Shown here piece after piece: positions 27,770-35,221 of a stretch of DNA of 43,756 nucleotides. Source of the DNA: Olsenella sp. An290 (GTDB taxonomy: Bacteria; Actinomycetota; Coriobacteriia; Coriobacteriales; Atopobiaceae); assembly GCF_002159535.1 (NCBI RefSeq), contig NZ_NFIU01000015.1:1-43756 (forward strand), given 5' to 3'. Under the pieces are notes generated by a model, which worked only from the letters and a program-made list of their open reading frames with translations, was not told where the DNA came from and did no database searches. Made by a program: the position numbers and the translations under genes. Position 1 is the stretch's first letter. Every line of letters begins with the position of its first letter.

Positions 27770-28686
27770 CGCGCCCCCCTCCCGCAGCCGGCGGGAGCCG
27801 CGGCGCCGGGCGTCGCGACGCGGGAGGGCGCCCCGCCCCCGTCCGTCGCCGCGGCGAGCGACGGCAGCGCAAAGAGCACCGCCAGCGGCAGGTAGCGCCA
27901 CCAGGGCCCAAGGCCCGTCATCCGGGGGTAGAAGCGCCAGCCGGAGCAGGCCGCCCACGCGCACGCGGCGCATAGGGCAAGAAGGGCGCCCAGGGCCGCG
28001 AGCGCCACCGCGTCGCGGGCGCGCAGGCGGTCCGGCCGATAGCTCGTCCGGGTGCAGCCCGACTCCCAGCCCCGGGCGCGCATGGCGTCGGAGCGCTCGA
28101 GCGAGTCCTCGAGAGACCAGGAGAGGAGCATCGTGGAGGTGCGGACGAGCTCGTGCCGGGCCGTCGGTCGGGCGCCGCCCGCCACCGTGCACGCCGCGAG
28201 GGCCGCGCGCACGGTGCGGGCGCGGCCGAGCATCTGGGGCACGAGCTGCGCGGCAAGGGAGGCCACGAGCGGCAGGGCCCGCGCGCGCCGCCCCGCGAGC
28301 GCGAGGAGCCGGTCCTGCGTGAGCGCCGTCGAGGCGCCCTCGAGCCACACGACCACGGCCACCATGACCGCGCCCATCGTGGCGCCGTAGGCGAGGCTCT
28401 CGGCGTAGACGCTCCGCGGCCCCAGCTTGAGGAGCAGCGTCGAGCCCGAGGCCGAGAAGAGTGGGTTTGCCAGGCACACGAGCGCGAGCATCGGGAGCTG
28501 CCAGCGCAGCCCCCGGAGCGTGGCGCGCACGCCCCTCGCCCCAAGGGAGAACGCAAGCGCCCCGGCAAGCGAGAGCGCCGCGATGACGGGGTGAACCGCC
28601 AGCATGGTGAGCGCGACCGCCCCCGCGAAGAGCGCGGCGGGGACGGTCGCGTGCCAGGTCTCAAGGGGTGTGGGGCGGGCTGCCAC
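27766..28686 (-). CDS. ecfT: ECF transporter T component
   Basis: The 306-residue membrane protein is the energy-coupling EcfT subunit. It has several transmembrane helices and the cytoplasmic coupling segment ending AMRARGWESG, the XRG motif that contacts EcfA. Start is GTG at 28686, only 4 nt after the DUF4430 stop, with a poor ribosome binding site, so translation probably depends on coupling. The C-terminal 35 residues are Gly/Ala-rich and not conserved in type. Confidence 0.9.
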   Translation of the reverse strand: MAARPTPLETWHATVPAALFAGAVALTMLAVHPVIAALSLAGALAFSLGARGVRATLRGLRWQLPMLALVCLANPLFSASGSTLLLKLGPRSVYAESLAYGATMGAVMVAVVVWLEGASTALTQDRLLALAGRRARALPLVASLAAQLVPQMLGRARTVRAALAACTVAGGARPTARHELVRTSTMLLSWSLEDSLERSDAMRARGWESGCTRTSYRPDRLRARDAVALAALGALLALCAACAWAACSGWRFYPRMTGLGPWWRYLPLAVLFALPSLAAATDGGGAPSRVATPGAAAPAGCGRGAR

Positions 28687-28690
28687 GGGC

Positions 28691-29146
28691 CTACTCGGTC
28701 GCGGTGAAGTCGGTCACGTAGGTCCAGGTGACCTCGTCGCCGTCCTCAAGGACGTACTCGGAGCAGGCCTTGTCGCTCGACTCGCCGTTGACCTCGAAGA
28801 GCCAGCCGCTCATGGGGCCAAAGTCCTGCTCGGCAACGCCGTTGATGCCGGCCACGTACGTGCCGTAGGAGCTGTCCTTGGCGTTGACGTCGGCCCCTGT
28901 CTCGACGAGCGCGTCGTAGACCGTGGCGCCCTCGGGGACGTCGACGTCAACGGTGGTGGCGTCGACCTCGGCAGCCGTGGGGTCAATGGTCACGGAGACG
29001 GCGATGGTGGGTTCGGCGGCCGTGGTCGGGGCCTCTGAGGCGGGCGCGCCGCCGCACGCGGAGACGCTCAGCGCGAGCGCGCAGGCGGCCGCTCCGCCGG
29101 CGAGCCACGAGAGGAAGGTCCTTCTCGACAGGTTCTTGTGGGACAT
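28691..29146 (-). CDS. DUF4430 (transcobalamin-like) lipoprotein with Tat signal
   Basis: A 151-residue exported lipoprotein. The signal has twin arginines (SRRTFLSW) and a lipobox (SVSAC, Cys at about 31), followed by a Thr/Ala linker. A DUF4430 domain follows (GATVYDALVETG, MSGWLFEVNGESS, YVLEDGDEVTWTYV), a fold related to the C-terminal domain of transcobalamin. First gene of the locus, it would present a cobalamin-binding domain on the outer face for the ECF importer. Export through Tat rather than Sec agrees with the tatAC operon in the window. Ligand identity is inference. Confidence 0.88.
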   Translation of the reverse strand: MSHKNLSRRTFLSWLAGGAAACALALSVSACGGAPASEAPTTAAEPTIAVSVTIDPTAAEVDATTVDVDVPEGATVYDALVETGADVNAKDSSYGTYVAGINGVAEQDFGPMSGWLFEVNGESSDKACSEYVLEDGDEVTWTYVTDFTATE

Positions 29147-29222
29147 GATGCCTCGCTCTCTCCCGGAATCCGGGCGTCGGGAGGGCAGGGCGGAATCGGC
29201 GACGCGCGCGGTCGCCATCTAA

Positions 29223-29312
29223 GACACAGCCGTGTGCTGATCCGGAGTCAAACCGGAATCCTTTTTCTCTACTAGGCGTAGCAGCTCTTCGAACCGTGCC
29301 CTCGGTATACGG
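29223..29312 (-). promoter_or_regulatory. Candidate cobalamin-type riboswitch
   Basis: On the minus strand, AAAGGATTCCGGTTTGACTC then CGGATCAGCACACGGCTGTG (29222-29263) resembles the conserved core of cobalamin riboswitches (GGGAA..CCGGUG..A.UCCGG..CUG..CCGC.ACUGU), with several departures: GGUU for GGUG and CAG for CUG. A preceding ACGGTT and hairpin-like stretch fit the 5' side. I do not see a clear B12 box before the start codon. Position, ahead of a DUF4430-ECF operon, is the main support. Confidence 0.5.
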
Positions 29313-29320
29313 TTGGAGCA

Positions 29321-29329
29321 AGTGTAGCA
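29321..29329 (-). promoter_or_regulatory. Candidate extended -10 promoter of the DUF4430-ECF operon
   Basis: Minus strand TGCTACACT (extended -10 TGN plus TACACT) lies just upstream of the riboswitch candidate, so transcription would begin around 29314. No good -35 is visible, as is usual for extended -10 promoters. Confidence 0.4.
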
Positions 29330-29435
29330 GGTCGCACGGCGCGAGGGGCCGGCCTTGTGTGACGACGCAACGTAACATGAGCCCCGCGCCCACGCATCCC
29401 GCACGGCGAGAAGAGCCCCAGGTCCGCCATCCTGC

Positions 29436-29520
29436 CGGGTACGCACGGCCCCGCCGGGTACGTACGATCCTGTCGGTTACGTACGATCCTGTCGGGTACG
29501 TACACTTCAAACGGTTACGT
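29436..29520 (+). repeat. 19-bp repeats, five units, left arm of an inverted array
   Basis: CGG(G/T)TACG begins at 29436, 29455, 29474, 29493 and 29512, an exact 19-bp period. Unit form CGG(G/T)TACGTACGATCCTGT. The opposite-facing arm is at 29591-29655. The segment between arms (29521-29590) has a GTCCTTCTCG copy and a 7-bp inverted pair AAGTCGT/ACGACTT. The 668-nt gap 29147-29814 holds the riboswitch candidate and this array but no gene. Confidence 0.92.
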
Positions 29521-29590
29521 ACACGAAAAGTCGTCCTTCTCGCCTGGGCGGTTTTTGTTTCCGCAGGTAAACGACTTGTGGCCGCGTGTA

Positions 29591-29655
29591 CGTAACCGGC
29601 AAGAGTGTACGTAACCGGCGGAAGTGTACGTAACCGACAGGAGTGTACGTAACCG
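29591..29655 (-). repeat. 19-bp repeats, four units, right arm of an inverted array
   Basis: CGTAACCG begins at 29591, 29610, 29629 and 29648, again exactly 19 bp apart, in the opposite orientation to 29436-29520. Unit form GTGTACGTAACCGGCRRGA. Identity between units is high, suggesting recent or selected amplification. The geometry looks like iterons or a multi-site operator. Confidence 0.92.
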
Positions 29656-29814
29656 GCGCGCAGCCCGGAGCCGAGGAGCCATCGCAGGCGCAGGCGCCGT
29701 AACGGCCTCGCAGGCAGTTGTGTAATCGGATGGGAGTCGGGCCCGGGGACGCAGGACGGTCCGAGGGCGCATGGAATACTCAGGAACGGTATCCCCGACC
29801 CCGAAAGGACCGAC

Positions 29815-30762
29815 GTGATTCTTGGCCTCCTCGCCGTCGTCATTGGATTTGCCCTGCTCATAGGCGGTGCCAACCTGCTCGTGGACGGCGCGTGCCGGCT
29901 CGCGGCGCGCTTTGGCATGCCCGAGCGCGTGGCAGGGCTCACCGTCGTTGCCATTGGCACCTCCCTGCCCGAGCTCGTGGTGAGCGTCACCTCGGCCGTG
30001 AGCGGCCATGCCGACATGGCCTTCGGCAACGTGGTGGGAAGCTGTCTTGCCAACCTGCTGCTCATCCTCGGCCTCTCGGCCGTCATAGCCCCGGTCACGC
30101 TCTCCCGCGGCACGCAGCGCTTCGAGATTCCCGTGAGCGTTGCCGCCTGCGGGCTGCTCGCCCTGTTCGCCAACACGGACGGCCAGGTCACGGCCCTCGA
30201 GGGCGCAGTTCTTCTTGTTGCCTTTGCCGCCTTTGTAGCCCGCACCGCCATCGTGGGCCTCGCCGAGGGCGCGGGCGAGAAGGACGCACAGGCCCGGCCC
30301 GCACCGCGCCCGAGCGTCGGCATGGCGGTGTGGCTGGTCGTCGTCGGCGCGGTCGTGCTCAAGGTGGGCGCCGACCTCGTCGTGGACAACGCGACCGCCA
30401 TCGCCGCGGCCGCCGGCGTCTCCGAGCGCGTCATCGGCATCACCGTGGTGGCGCTCGGCACCTGCCTGCCCGAGCTCGTGACGAGCGTCGTGGCCGCCTT
30501 CCGCGGCAACTCCGACATCGCCGTCGGTAACGTCGTGGGCTCCAACATCTCGAACCTACTGCTCGTGATGGGCGGCCCGGCGCTCTTTGCGAACATCCCG
30601 TACGACGCGGCCTACAACCTCGACCTGGCGCTGCTCGCCGTCTTCTCGCTCGCACTCGTGGGATTTGCCTTCATTGGCCGGCGCCACGAGATGAGCCGCG
30701 CCGGGGGCGTCGCCTTCGTGGTGCTCTACGCCGCCTACATCGCCGCGTCCGTGCTGCGGTAG
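29815..30762 (+). CDS. Calcium/sodium antiporter-like protein (CaCA family)
   Basis: A 315-residue membrane protein with two inverted alpha-repeat regions: AIGTSLPELVVSVTSA...GNVVGSCLANLL and ALGTCLPELVTSVVAA...GNVVGSNISNLL. These ion-binding motifs define the YrbG-type K-independent Na/Ca exchangers. About ten helices; the loop between halves is short and charged. GTG start at 29815 with GAAAGGA upstream. Its 3' end overlaps the convergent panE-like gene by 28 nt. Confidence 0.92.
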   Translation: MILGLLAVVIGFALLIGGANLLVDGACRLAARFGMPERVAGLTVVAIGTSLPELVVSVTSAVSGHADMAFGNVVGSCLANLLLILGLSAVIAPVTLSRGTQRFEIPVSVAACGLLALFANTDGQVTALEGAVLLVAFAAFVARTAIVGLAEGAGEKDAQARPAPRPSVGMAVWLVVVGAVVLKVGADLVVDNATAIAAAAGVSERVIGITVVALGTCLPELVTSVVAAFRGNSDIAVGNVVGSNISNLLLVMGGPALFANIPYDAAYNLDLALLAVFSLALVGFAFIGRRHEMSRAGGVAFVVLYAAYIAASVLR

Positions 30763-31712
30763 CGCGCCCCGTCGTCGGCCGGTGCCGGGGCCTGCGCCCT
30801 AAACCCCGCCTCGATGGCGCGGATGCGCTCGTAGAGCCAACGGTTGGTGGGGACGAGCAGGCCGTGCTTCTCGGCGAGGCGAATCACGGTGCCGGAGAAC
30901 TCCTCGACCTCGGTGGGCTTCTCGTTCACGCGGTCCTGCGCCATGGACGGCATGCCGTCCGGGTCGAGCGAGGCAATGAGCGCCGCCATCTGCGCGAGGT
31001 CAACCTCGGTCACGTCCACGCCCTCGGCGCGCGCCACCGCGAGCGCCTCGCGCATAGCGGCCACGAAGCAGCGGTTCTGCTCGCTGCCGGGCTCGCTCGC
31101 GGAGCCGTACGTGCCGCCATAGACCATGCAGGTCTGGTTGATGCCCACGTTGAGCATGAGCTTCACCCACATGCGGCGGCGGATGTCGGCCTCCACCACG
31201 TGCGGGATGCCGGCGCGCGCGTAGAAGTCCGCGACGTCCTCCACCACGCCCGCGGCCGTGCCCGGCGCCGCGCCAAAGCGGACCTCGCCGGGATGCGCGT
31301 AGGTCATGTCGTCGCCGATGAAGACGGCGTCCATGCCCTGCGCCACGGAGAGCACGGTGCGCTCCCAGCCAAAGCGCTCGGCGATGCGCTCCTCGCTCGT
31401 GACGCCGTTCACGAGCGACGCGATGGCCGTATGCGGCCCCACCAGGCGCTCCATCGTGTCCAGGGCCACGGGCATGCCGGGCGCCTTGATCGCAAGGATG
31501 ACCAGGTCGACGGGAGCGGCCTCGCTCGCGGGCACCGTGGGTACGCGAAGCGGCTCGCCGTTCACGGTCGGCGTCTCGCCGGCGTGACGCGCAAGGCGCG
31601 CGTCGTCCATCACGTACTCGACGGACCCGGGCCCGAGGTTCTTCTCGGCAATGGTGCCGTAGAGCAGGCCCACCGCTCCCCTGCCGATGATCGCCACACG
31701 CTCGATTGCCAT
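30735..31712 (-). CDS. 2-dehydropantoate 2-reductase family (PanE/ApbA)
   Basis: A 325-residue NAD(P)H-dependent reductase: N-terminal Rossmann motif IIGRGAVGLLYG, AIKAPGM, and the C-terminal catalytic segment WVKLMLNVGINQTCM with its lysine, as in ketopantoate reductases. The pathway would be pantothenate synthesis, though many family members act on other 2-keto acids and no pan genes are nearby. ATG at 31712 has AAGGAGG upstream. It is divergent from the small kinase gene. Confidence 0.85.
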   Translation of the reverse strand: MAIERVAIIGRGAVGLLYGTIAEKNLGPGSVEYVMDDARLARHAGETPTVNGEPLRVPTVPASEAAPVDLVILAIKAPGMPVALDTMERLVGPHTAIASLVNGVTSEERIAERFGWERTVLSVAQGMDAVFIGDDMTYAHPGEVRFGAAPGTAAGVVEDVADFYARAGIPHVVEADIRRRMWVKLMLNVGINQTCMVYGGTYGSASEPGSEQNRCFVAAMREALAVARAEGVDVTEVDLAQMAALIASLDPDGMPSMAQDRVNEKPTEVEEFSGTVIRLAEKHGLLVPTNRWLYERIRAIEAGFRAQAPAPADDGARYRSTDAAM

Positions 31713-31738
31713 GCGCCCCTCCTTCATCGCTGGCGGCA

Positions 31739-31767
31739 TTGTAGCGTGCCCGAGGCCAATGTATACT
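31739..31767 (+). promoter_or_regulatory. Predicted sigma70-type promoter for the kinase-like gene
   Basis: TTGTAG (31739-31744), a 17-bp spacer, then TATACT (31762-31767). Transcription would begin near 31774, leaving a short leader with GAGGAGG before the start at 31803. Confidence 0.65.
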
Positions 31768-31802
31768 CTCTGGCCCATCGCGATTGGCAGAGGAGGGCGA
31801 CC

Positions 31803-32336
31803 ATGAGGCGCGTGGCGATTGTGGGAAGCCCGGGCTCGGGCAAGTCGACGCTCGCGCGGAGGCTGCGCGAGATCACCGGCCTGCCGCTCCACTACCTCGA
31901 CACGCTCTGGCACCTTCCCGACGGCGGGCACGTCACGCAGGACGAGTTTGACACCGCGCACGGCAGGCTCGTGTCGCAGGAGCGCTGGATCATCGACGGG
32001 ACCTACCTCGGGACGCTCCCTTCGCGCGTCGAGCGCGCCGACCTTATCGTCCTTCTTGACCTGCCGCTCGAGACGTGCCTCGACGGCATCCGCGCGCGCA
32101 TCGGCCGGCCGCGCGAGGACCTGCCCTGGCAGGAGACGGAGCTCGACCCCGAGTTCGCCCGCTATGTCGAGCGCTTCCCGGACGAGCAGCTTCCGCGCAT
32201 CCGCGAGCTGCTGAGCGCCCGCCCGCCGGAATGCCGGCTCGTCGAGCTGCGCTCCCGAGAGGAGGCCGAGCGCGCGACCGCGCCCGGCGGGTGCCTCTGG
32301 CGCCTCGTCGCCCCCGGCGGCCGACCCGCCACCTAG
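31803..32336 (+). CDS. Adenylate kinase-like/FlaR-like P-loop kinase
   Basis: A 177-residue P-loop protein with Walker A VGSPGSGKST, HYLDTLWH and IIDGTYLGT, and a likely lid arginine set (RARIGRPRED). It resembles the small adenylate kinase-related proteins annotated as DNA topology modulation protein FlaR. True substrate unknown; DNA supercoiling activity is doubtful on family grounds. Start supported by GAGGAGG. Followed after 51 nt by the methyltransferase gene. Confidence 0.8.
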   Translation: MRRVAIVGSPGSGKSTLARRLREITGLPLHYLDTLWHLPDGGHVTQDEFDTAHGRLVSQERWIIDGTYLGTLPSRVERADLIVLLDLPLETCLDGIRARIGRPREDLPWQETELDPEFARYVERFPDEQLPRIRELLSARPPECRLVELRSREEAERATAPGGCLWRLVAPGGRPAT

Positions 32337-32387
32337 GACGGAGAGGTCATCCGAGGACAAAGCCCCACAAGGGAGAGGGAGAAGAAC

Positions 32388-33227
32388 GTGGACGCAGAGA
32401 CCGAGCACAGGGTGGCCGAGAACCGCCTCAACTGGGACGACCGCGCGCAGGTGCACGCGACGTCGCCGTTCTACGAGGTGGAGCGGCTCGTTGCGGACCG
32501 CGCGTACGTCTCGCCCGTGGCACGGCGCGACTATGACGTGCTGCGCCCCCACCTGGGGCCGGACGGCCTTGCCGGGCGCTCGCTGCTGCACCTGCAGTGC
32601 CACATCGGGACGGACACCCTCTGCTGGAGGCGCCTCGGCGCGGCCGAGGTGTGGGGCCTCGACTTCTCCCCCGCCTCGCTCGCGCACGCGCGTAAGATCG
32701 CCGCGCGCGCCGGGGAGGACGTCAGCTTCGTGGAGGGGGACGCGCGGCGGGCCTCAGAGGCGATCGACCGTCGCTTCGACGTCGTGGTCACCGGGACGGG
32801 CGCGCTTGAGTGGCTGCCCGAGCTCGCGAGCTGGGCGCGCTCGGCGGCGCGGCTGCTTCGGCCCGGCGGCGTTCTTCTCGTCCGTGACGACCATCCGCTG
32901 CTGGGCGCGCTCGTCTACGAGTCGCTCGAGGTGCACGGCGACTACCTCTCCGGAAGCGTGGACGACTACGAGGACGACGGGAGCTACGTGCCGGGCACCG
33001 CGGGCACGATCGCGCACACCCGTGCGCACAACTGGAACCATGACTTCCAGGAGGTCCTGGGGAGCCTGCTGGCGGCCGGGCTCTCGATCGAGGACTTCCG
33101 CGAGAGCCCCTACGCCGAGTGGCGCTCGCTCCCCTGCCTCGTGGAGACGCCCGACGGCTGGACCATGCCGGCGGGGGCACCGCGCATCCCGCTCACCTTT
33201 GCCGTGGTGGCGCGCCGCCCGGCGTAG
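32388..33227 (+). CDS. Class I SAM-dependent methyltransferase
   Basis: A 279-residue soluble protein with a class I methyltransferase core. Motif I is in LLHLQCHIGTDTL, followed by WGLDFSPASLAHAR, VEGDAR and the post-core LLRPGGVLLVRDDHP. Substrate unknown; the pattern fits small-molecule methyltransferases. GTG start at 32388 is preceded by GGGAGAAGAAC, in which the ribosome binding site overlaps a copy of the dispersed oligomer. Convergent with the PH-like gene, 2 nt apart. Confidence 0.85.
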   Translation: MDAETEHRVAENRLNWDDRAQVHATSPFYEVERLVADRAYVSPVARRDYDVLRPHLGPDGLAGRSLLHLQCHIGTDTLCWRRLGAAEVWGLDFSPASLAHARKIAARAGEDVSFVEGDARRASEAIDRRFDVVVTGTGALEWLPELASWARSAARLLRPGGVLLVRDDHPLLGALVYESLEVHGDYLSGSVDDYEDDGSYVPGTAGTIAHTRAHNWNHDFQEVLGSLLAAGLSIEDFRESPYAEWRSLPCLVETPDGWTMPAGAPRIPLTFAVVARRPA

Positions 33228-33229
33228 CC

Positions 33230-33703
33230 TCAGGCCCTCTCGGCAGGGCGCCCGGCCTGGGCCTGCCCCGCGTCCAGTCCCGCGCGGCGACGGAGCTCGG
33301 CCATGAGCACCTCGTTGCCGATCACGCAGACCGCCGCGTCGCCGTCCTGCGGGGCCTCGATGAAGACGCCGTCGGACGAGGTGGTGCAGCGATGGGAGGT
33401 AAACTGCTCGGGCAAGCCCTCGCAGGGTCTCACGCCGCGCACGTGCTCGTACGGGATGATCGTGCGGCCCCAGCCAAAGACGATCTCAAGGCGGTCCCGG
33501 TAGAGCTCCACGCGGTTGCGCACCACGACGGGCCAGAGGAGCAGCGCCCCAATAACGAGCAGCGCGGCCGGAACGCCCGCCGGCATCCCCGGCTGGAGCG
33601 CCAGCACCGCACCCGCCACGGCAACGAGGCCGGAGACCAGCCCATACCACGGCGCCACCTTGCCGCGGAAGACGAGCTCGGGGTTTCCCTTGTAGATTCT
33701 CAT
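33230..33703 (-). CDS. Small membrane protein with PH-like domain
   Basis: A 157-residue protein: two transmembrane helices (about 21-57), then a beta-rich domain (NRVELYRDRLEIVFGWGRTIIPYEHVRGV) typical of bacterial PH-like domains. Function unknown. ATG at 33703 is preferred over 33712 because AAAGG sits 9 nt upstream of the former and directly against the latter. Its upstream region carries the GGGGACAGGCAC repeat at 33727. Confidence 0.72.
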   Translation of the reverse strand: MRIYKGNPELVFRGKVAPWYGLVSGLVAVAGAVLALQPGMPAGVPAALLVIGALLLWPVVVRNRVELYRDRLEIVFGWGRTIIPYEHVRGVRPCEGLPEQFTSHRCTTSSDGVFIEAPQDGDAAVCVIGNEVLMAELRRRAGLDAGQAQAGRPAERA

Positions 33704-33726
33704 GGCACGCATCCTTTACGTGGAAA

Positions 33727-33746
33727 GGGGACAGGCACTTTTGCAC
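33727..33746. repeat. GGGGACAGGCACTTTTGCAC repeat copy
   Basis: A 20-nt element shared, in part or in complement, with the leader of the ABC-F gene (40712-40757, GTGCAAAGGTGCCTG). It sits between the PH-like gene and the MFS stop codon. Similar sequences are common dispersed repeats in bacteria; here it is a single half. Confidence 0.7.
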
Positions 33747-33749
33747 ATT

Positions 33750-34934
33750 CTAGCCGCGTCGGGGCCTCCAGCCCTTGAGCGCCATGAGGCCAAGAAACGC
33801 GGCGAGCACCACCACGGAGAGCACAAAGAGCGCCACTGGGAAGAGCCAGAAGCCCACGCGCTCCGCCACCACGCCAAAGAGCGGCGGCAGCGTGAGCGAG
33901 CCCACGTAGGAGGCGGCCATCTGCACGCCGATCACGGACTGGGAGAGGTTGCGACCAAAGAGGCGCGGCGTGAGGTGCAGCATGTTGGGGTAGAGCGGGC
34001 TGTTGCCAAAGCCCACGAGGAAGAGGCCCACGGGCGCCGCCGTGAGCGGCAGCGGGGCCAGAAGCACGAGCACGGCCACAAAGGTGACCGCCTGCCCCAG
34101 GCCCACGAGCTGCTTGTTCGAGAGGCGGTTGGCGAGCACGCCGGAGAGGAAGCGCCCCGCCGTCACGCCCACGTAGTAGACCGTCACCATGCCGGCGGCG
34201 GCACCGGCCGCCATGCCGCGCTCGCTCACGAGGTAGCTCGCGCACCAGGTGTTGCAGACGCCCTCGATGGCGACGGACGCCATGAAGACGAGGCAGGCCA
34301 GGCGGATGTCGCGGCGCCGGATGAGGGCGAGCGGGCTTGCCGCGATGGGTGCGGGGTCGTCGTCCTGCTCGCCCGGCGCGCCCTCGTGGCCCACGCGCGA
34401 CCACAGCGGCAAGATCGCGATCGTGGCCGCCATGATGGCCACCTGGACGACGGCCGCCTCGAGGTAGCCGTCGCGCCAGGTGCCACCCGAGAGCGCGAGC
34501 GACATCAAAAACGGGCTCACCGTGATGCCCACGCCGTAGGCGCAGTGCAAGAAGTTCATGTGCGTCGCCTTGTAGTGCAGCGCCACGTAGTTGTTGAGCG
34601 CCGTGTCGATGGCGCCGGCGCCAAGGCCCAGCGGCACGGCCAGCAGGCAGATCCACGGAAAGCCCGGCGCCACGGCAAAGCCCAGGAGCGCCGCCGCCGT
34701 GAGCGCCGTGGAGACCGCCGTCACGCGCCCGGTGCCAAAGCGGCCGATGAGCGCGGCCGAGGAGAGGCTCGAGACGATGGTCCCGCAGCAGGTGACCATC
34801 GTGACCATGCTGCCCCACGAGACGGGAACGCCCAGCTCAGGGTGCATGGCGGGCCATGCCGCGCCAAAGAGCGAGTCCGGGATCCCCAGCCCCACAAAGG
34901 CCACGTAGATAACAACGAGAAGAACGACGGACAT
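33750..34934 (-). CDS. MFS permease, probably for a sugar or related solute
   Basis: A 394-residue MFS transporter with about 12 helices. It resembles the fucose permease-like branch (GLGIPDSLFGAAWPAMHPELGVPVSWGS; DTALNNYVALHYKATHMNFLHCAYGVG). Start at 34934 supported by GGGAGGG; the longer frame from 34976 would begin inside the operator. A perfect 22-bp LacI-type palindrome and a good promoter lie upstream, so repression by a LacI-family protein is likely; that regulator is not in the window. Substrate unknown. Confidence 0.88.
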   Translation of the reverse strand: MSVVLLVVIYVAFVGLGIPDSLFGAAWPAMHPELGVPVSWGSMVTMVTCCGTIVSSLSSAALIGRFGTGRVTAVSTALTAAALLGFAVAPGFPWICLLAVPLGLGAGAIDTALNNYVALHYKATHMNFLHCAYGVGITVSPFLMSLALSGGTWRDGYLEAAVVQVAIMAATIAILPLWSRVGHEGAPGEQDDDPAPIAASPLALIRRRDIRLACLVFMASVAIEGVCNTWCASYLVSERGMAAGAAAGMVTVYYVGVTAGRFLSGVLANRLSNKQLVGLGQAVTFVAVLVLLAPLPLTAAPVGLFLVGFGNSPLYPNMLHLTPRLFGRNLSQSVIGVQMAASYVGSLTLPPLFGVVAERVGFWLFPVALFVLSVVVLAAFLGLMALKGWRPRRG

Positions 34935-34957
34935 GGGCAGCCCTCCCCGGGCGAGGC

Positions 34958-34979
34958 GGTGTGGAAACGTTTCCACACC
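34958..34979. promoter_or_regulatory. LacI-family-type operator
   Basis: A perfect 22-bp palindrome containing TGGAAACGTTTCCA, with the central CG typical of LacI/GalR-family operators. It begins directly downstream of the -10 element of the MFS promoter, where a bound repressor would block initiation. Confidence 0.8.
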
Positions 34980-35008
34980 ATGATAGTGGCGCGCCGGGGA
35001 CGCGACAA
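34980..35008 (-). promoter_or_regulatory. Promoter of the MFS gene
   Basis: Minus strand TTGTCG (35008-35003), 17-bp spacer, TATCAT (34985-34980). Two good hexamers at ideal spacing, followed by the operator. Confidence 0.75.
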
Positions 35009-35015
35009 GGGAGAC

Positions 35016-35122
35016 GCGCGGGCTTGGACGGTTCCTCTCGCCAAAACGTCCGCAAGCCGCACGCGCCCACGAGCGTGCGGCTTGCGGACGCTCCGGGCCG
35101 AGGAACCGTCCACAGCCCGCGC
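35016..35122. repeat. 107-nt two-tiered inverted repeat
   Basis: Inner arms 35047-35064 and 35073-35090 are a perfect 18-bp dyad with an 8-nt loop. Outer arms 35016-35037 and 35100-35122 pair over 22 bp with one bulged base. An unpaired segment of about 9 nt separates the tiers on each side. It lies between the divergent MFS and VanZ-RDD genes. Confidence 0.88.
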
Positions 35123-35221
35123 CTTACGAAACCCTCACTCAACCGCAAGGCGATCCGATGGCGGCGCGTCCGGCCCTCCCTCACAATGGCTCGGGCAAGC
35201 CGGGCGAGAAGAACGGACGAC

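Noticed and set aside
29436-29655. Plasmid replication origin
   Set aside because: Iteron-like, but there is no replication initiator gene or AT-rich segment nearby and the flanking genes are chromosomal housekeeping or transport genes.
28983-30596. 537-aa minus-strand frame through the intergenic gap
   Set aside because: It crosses the 19-bp repeats and the antisense of the antiporter, with no start signal or domain.
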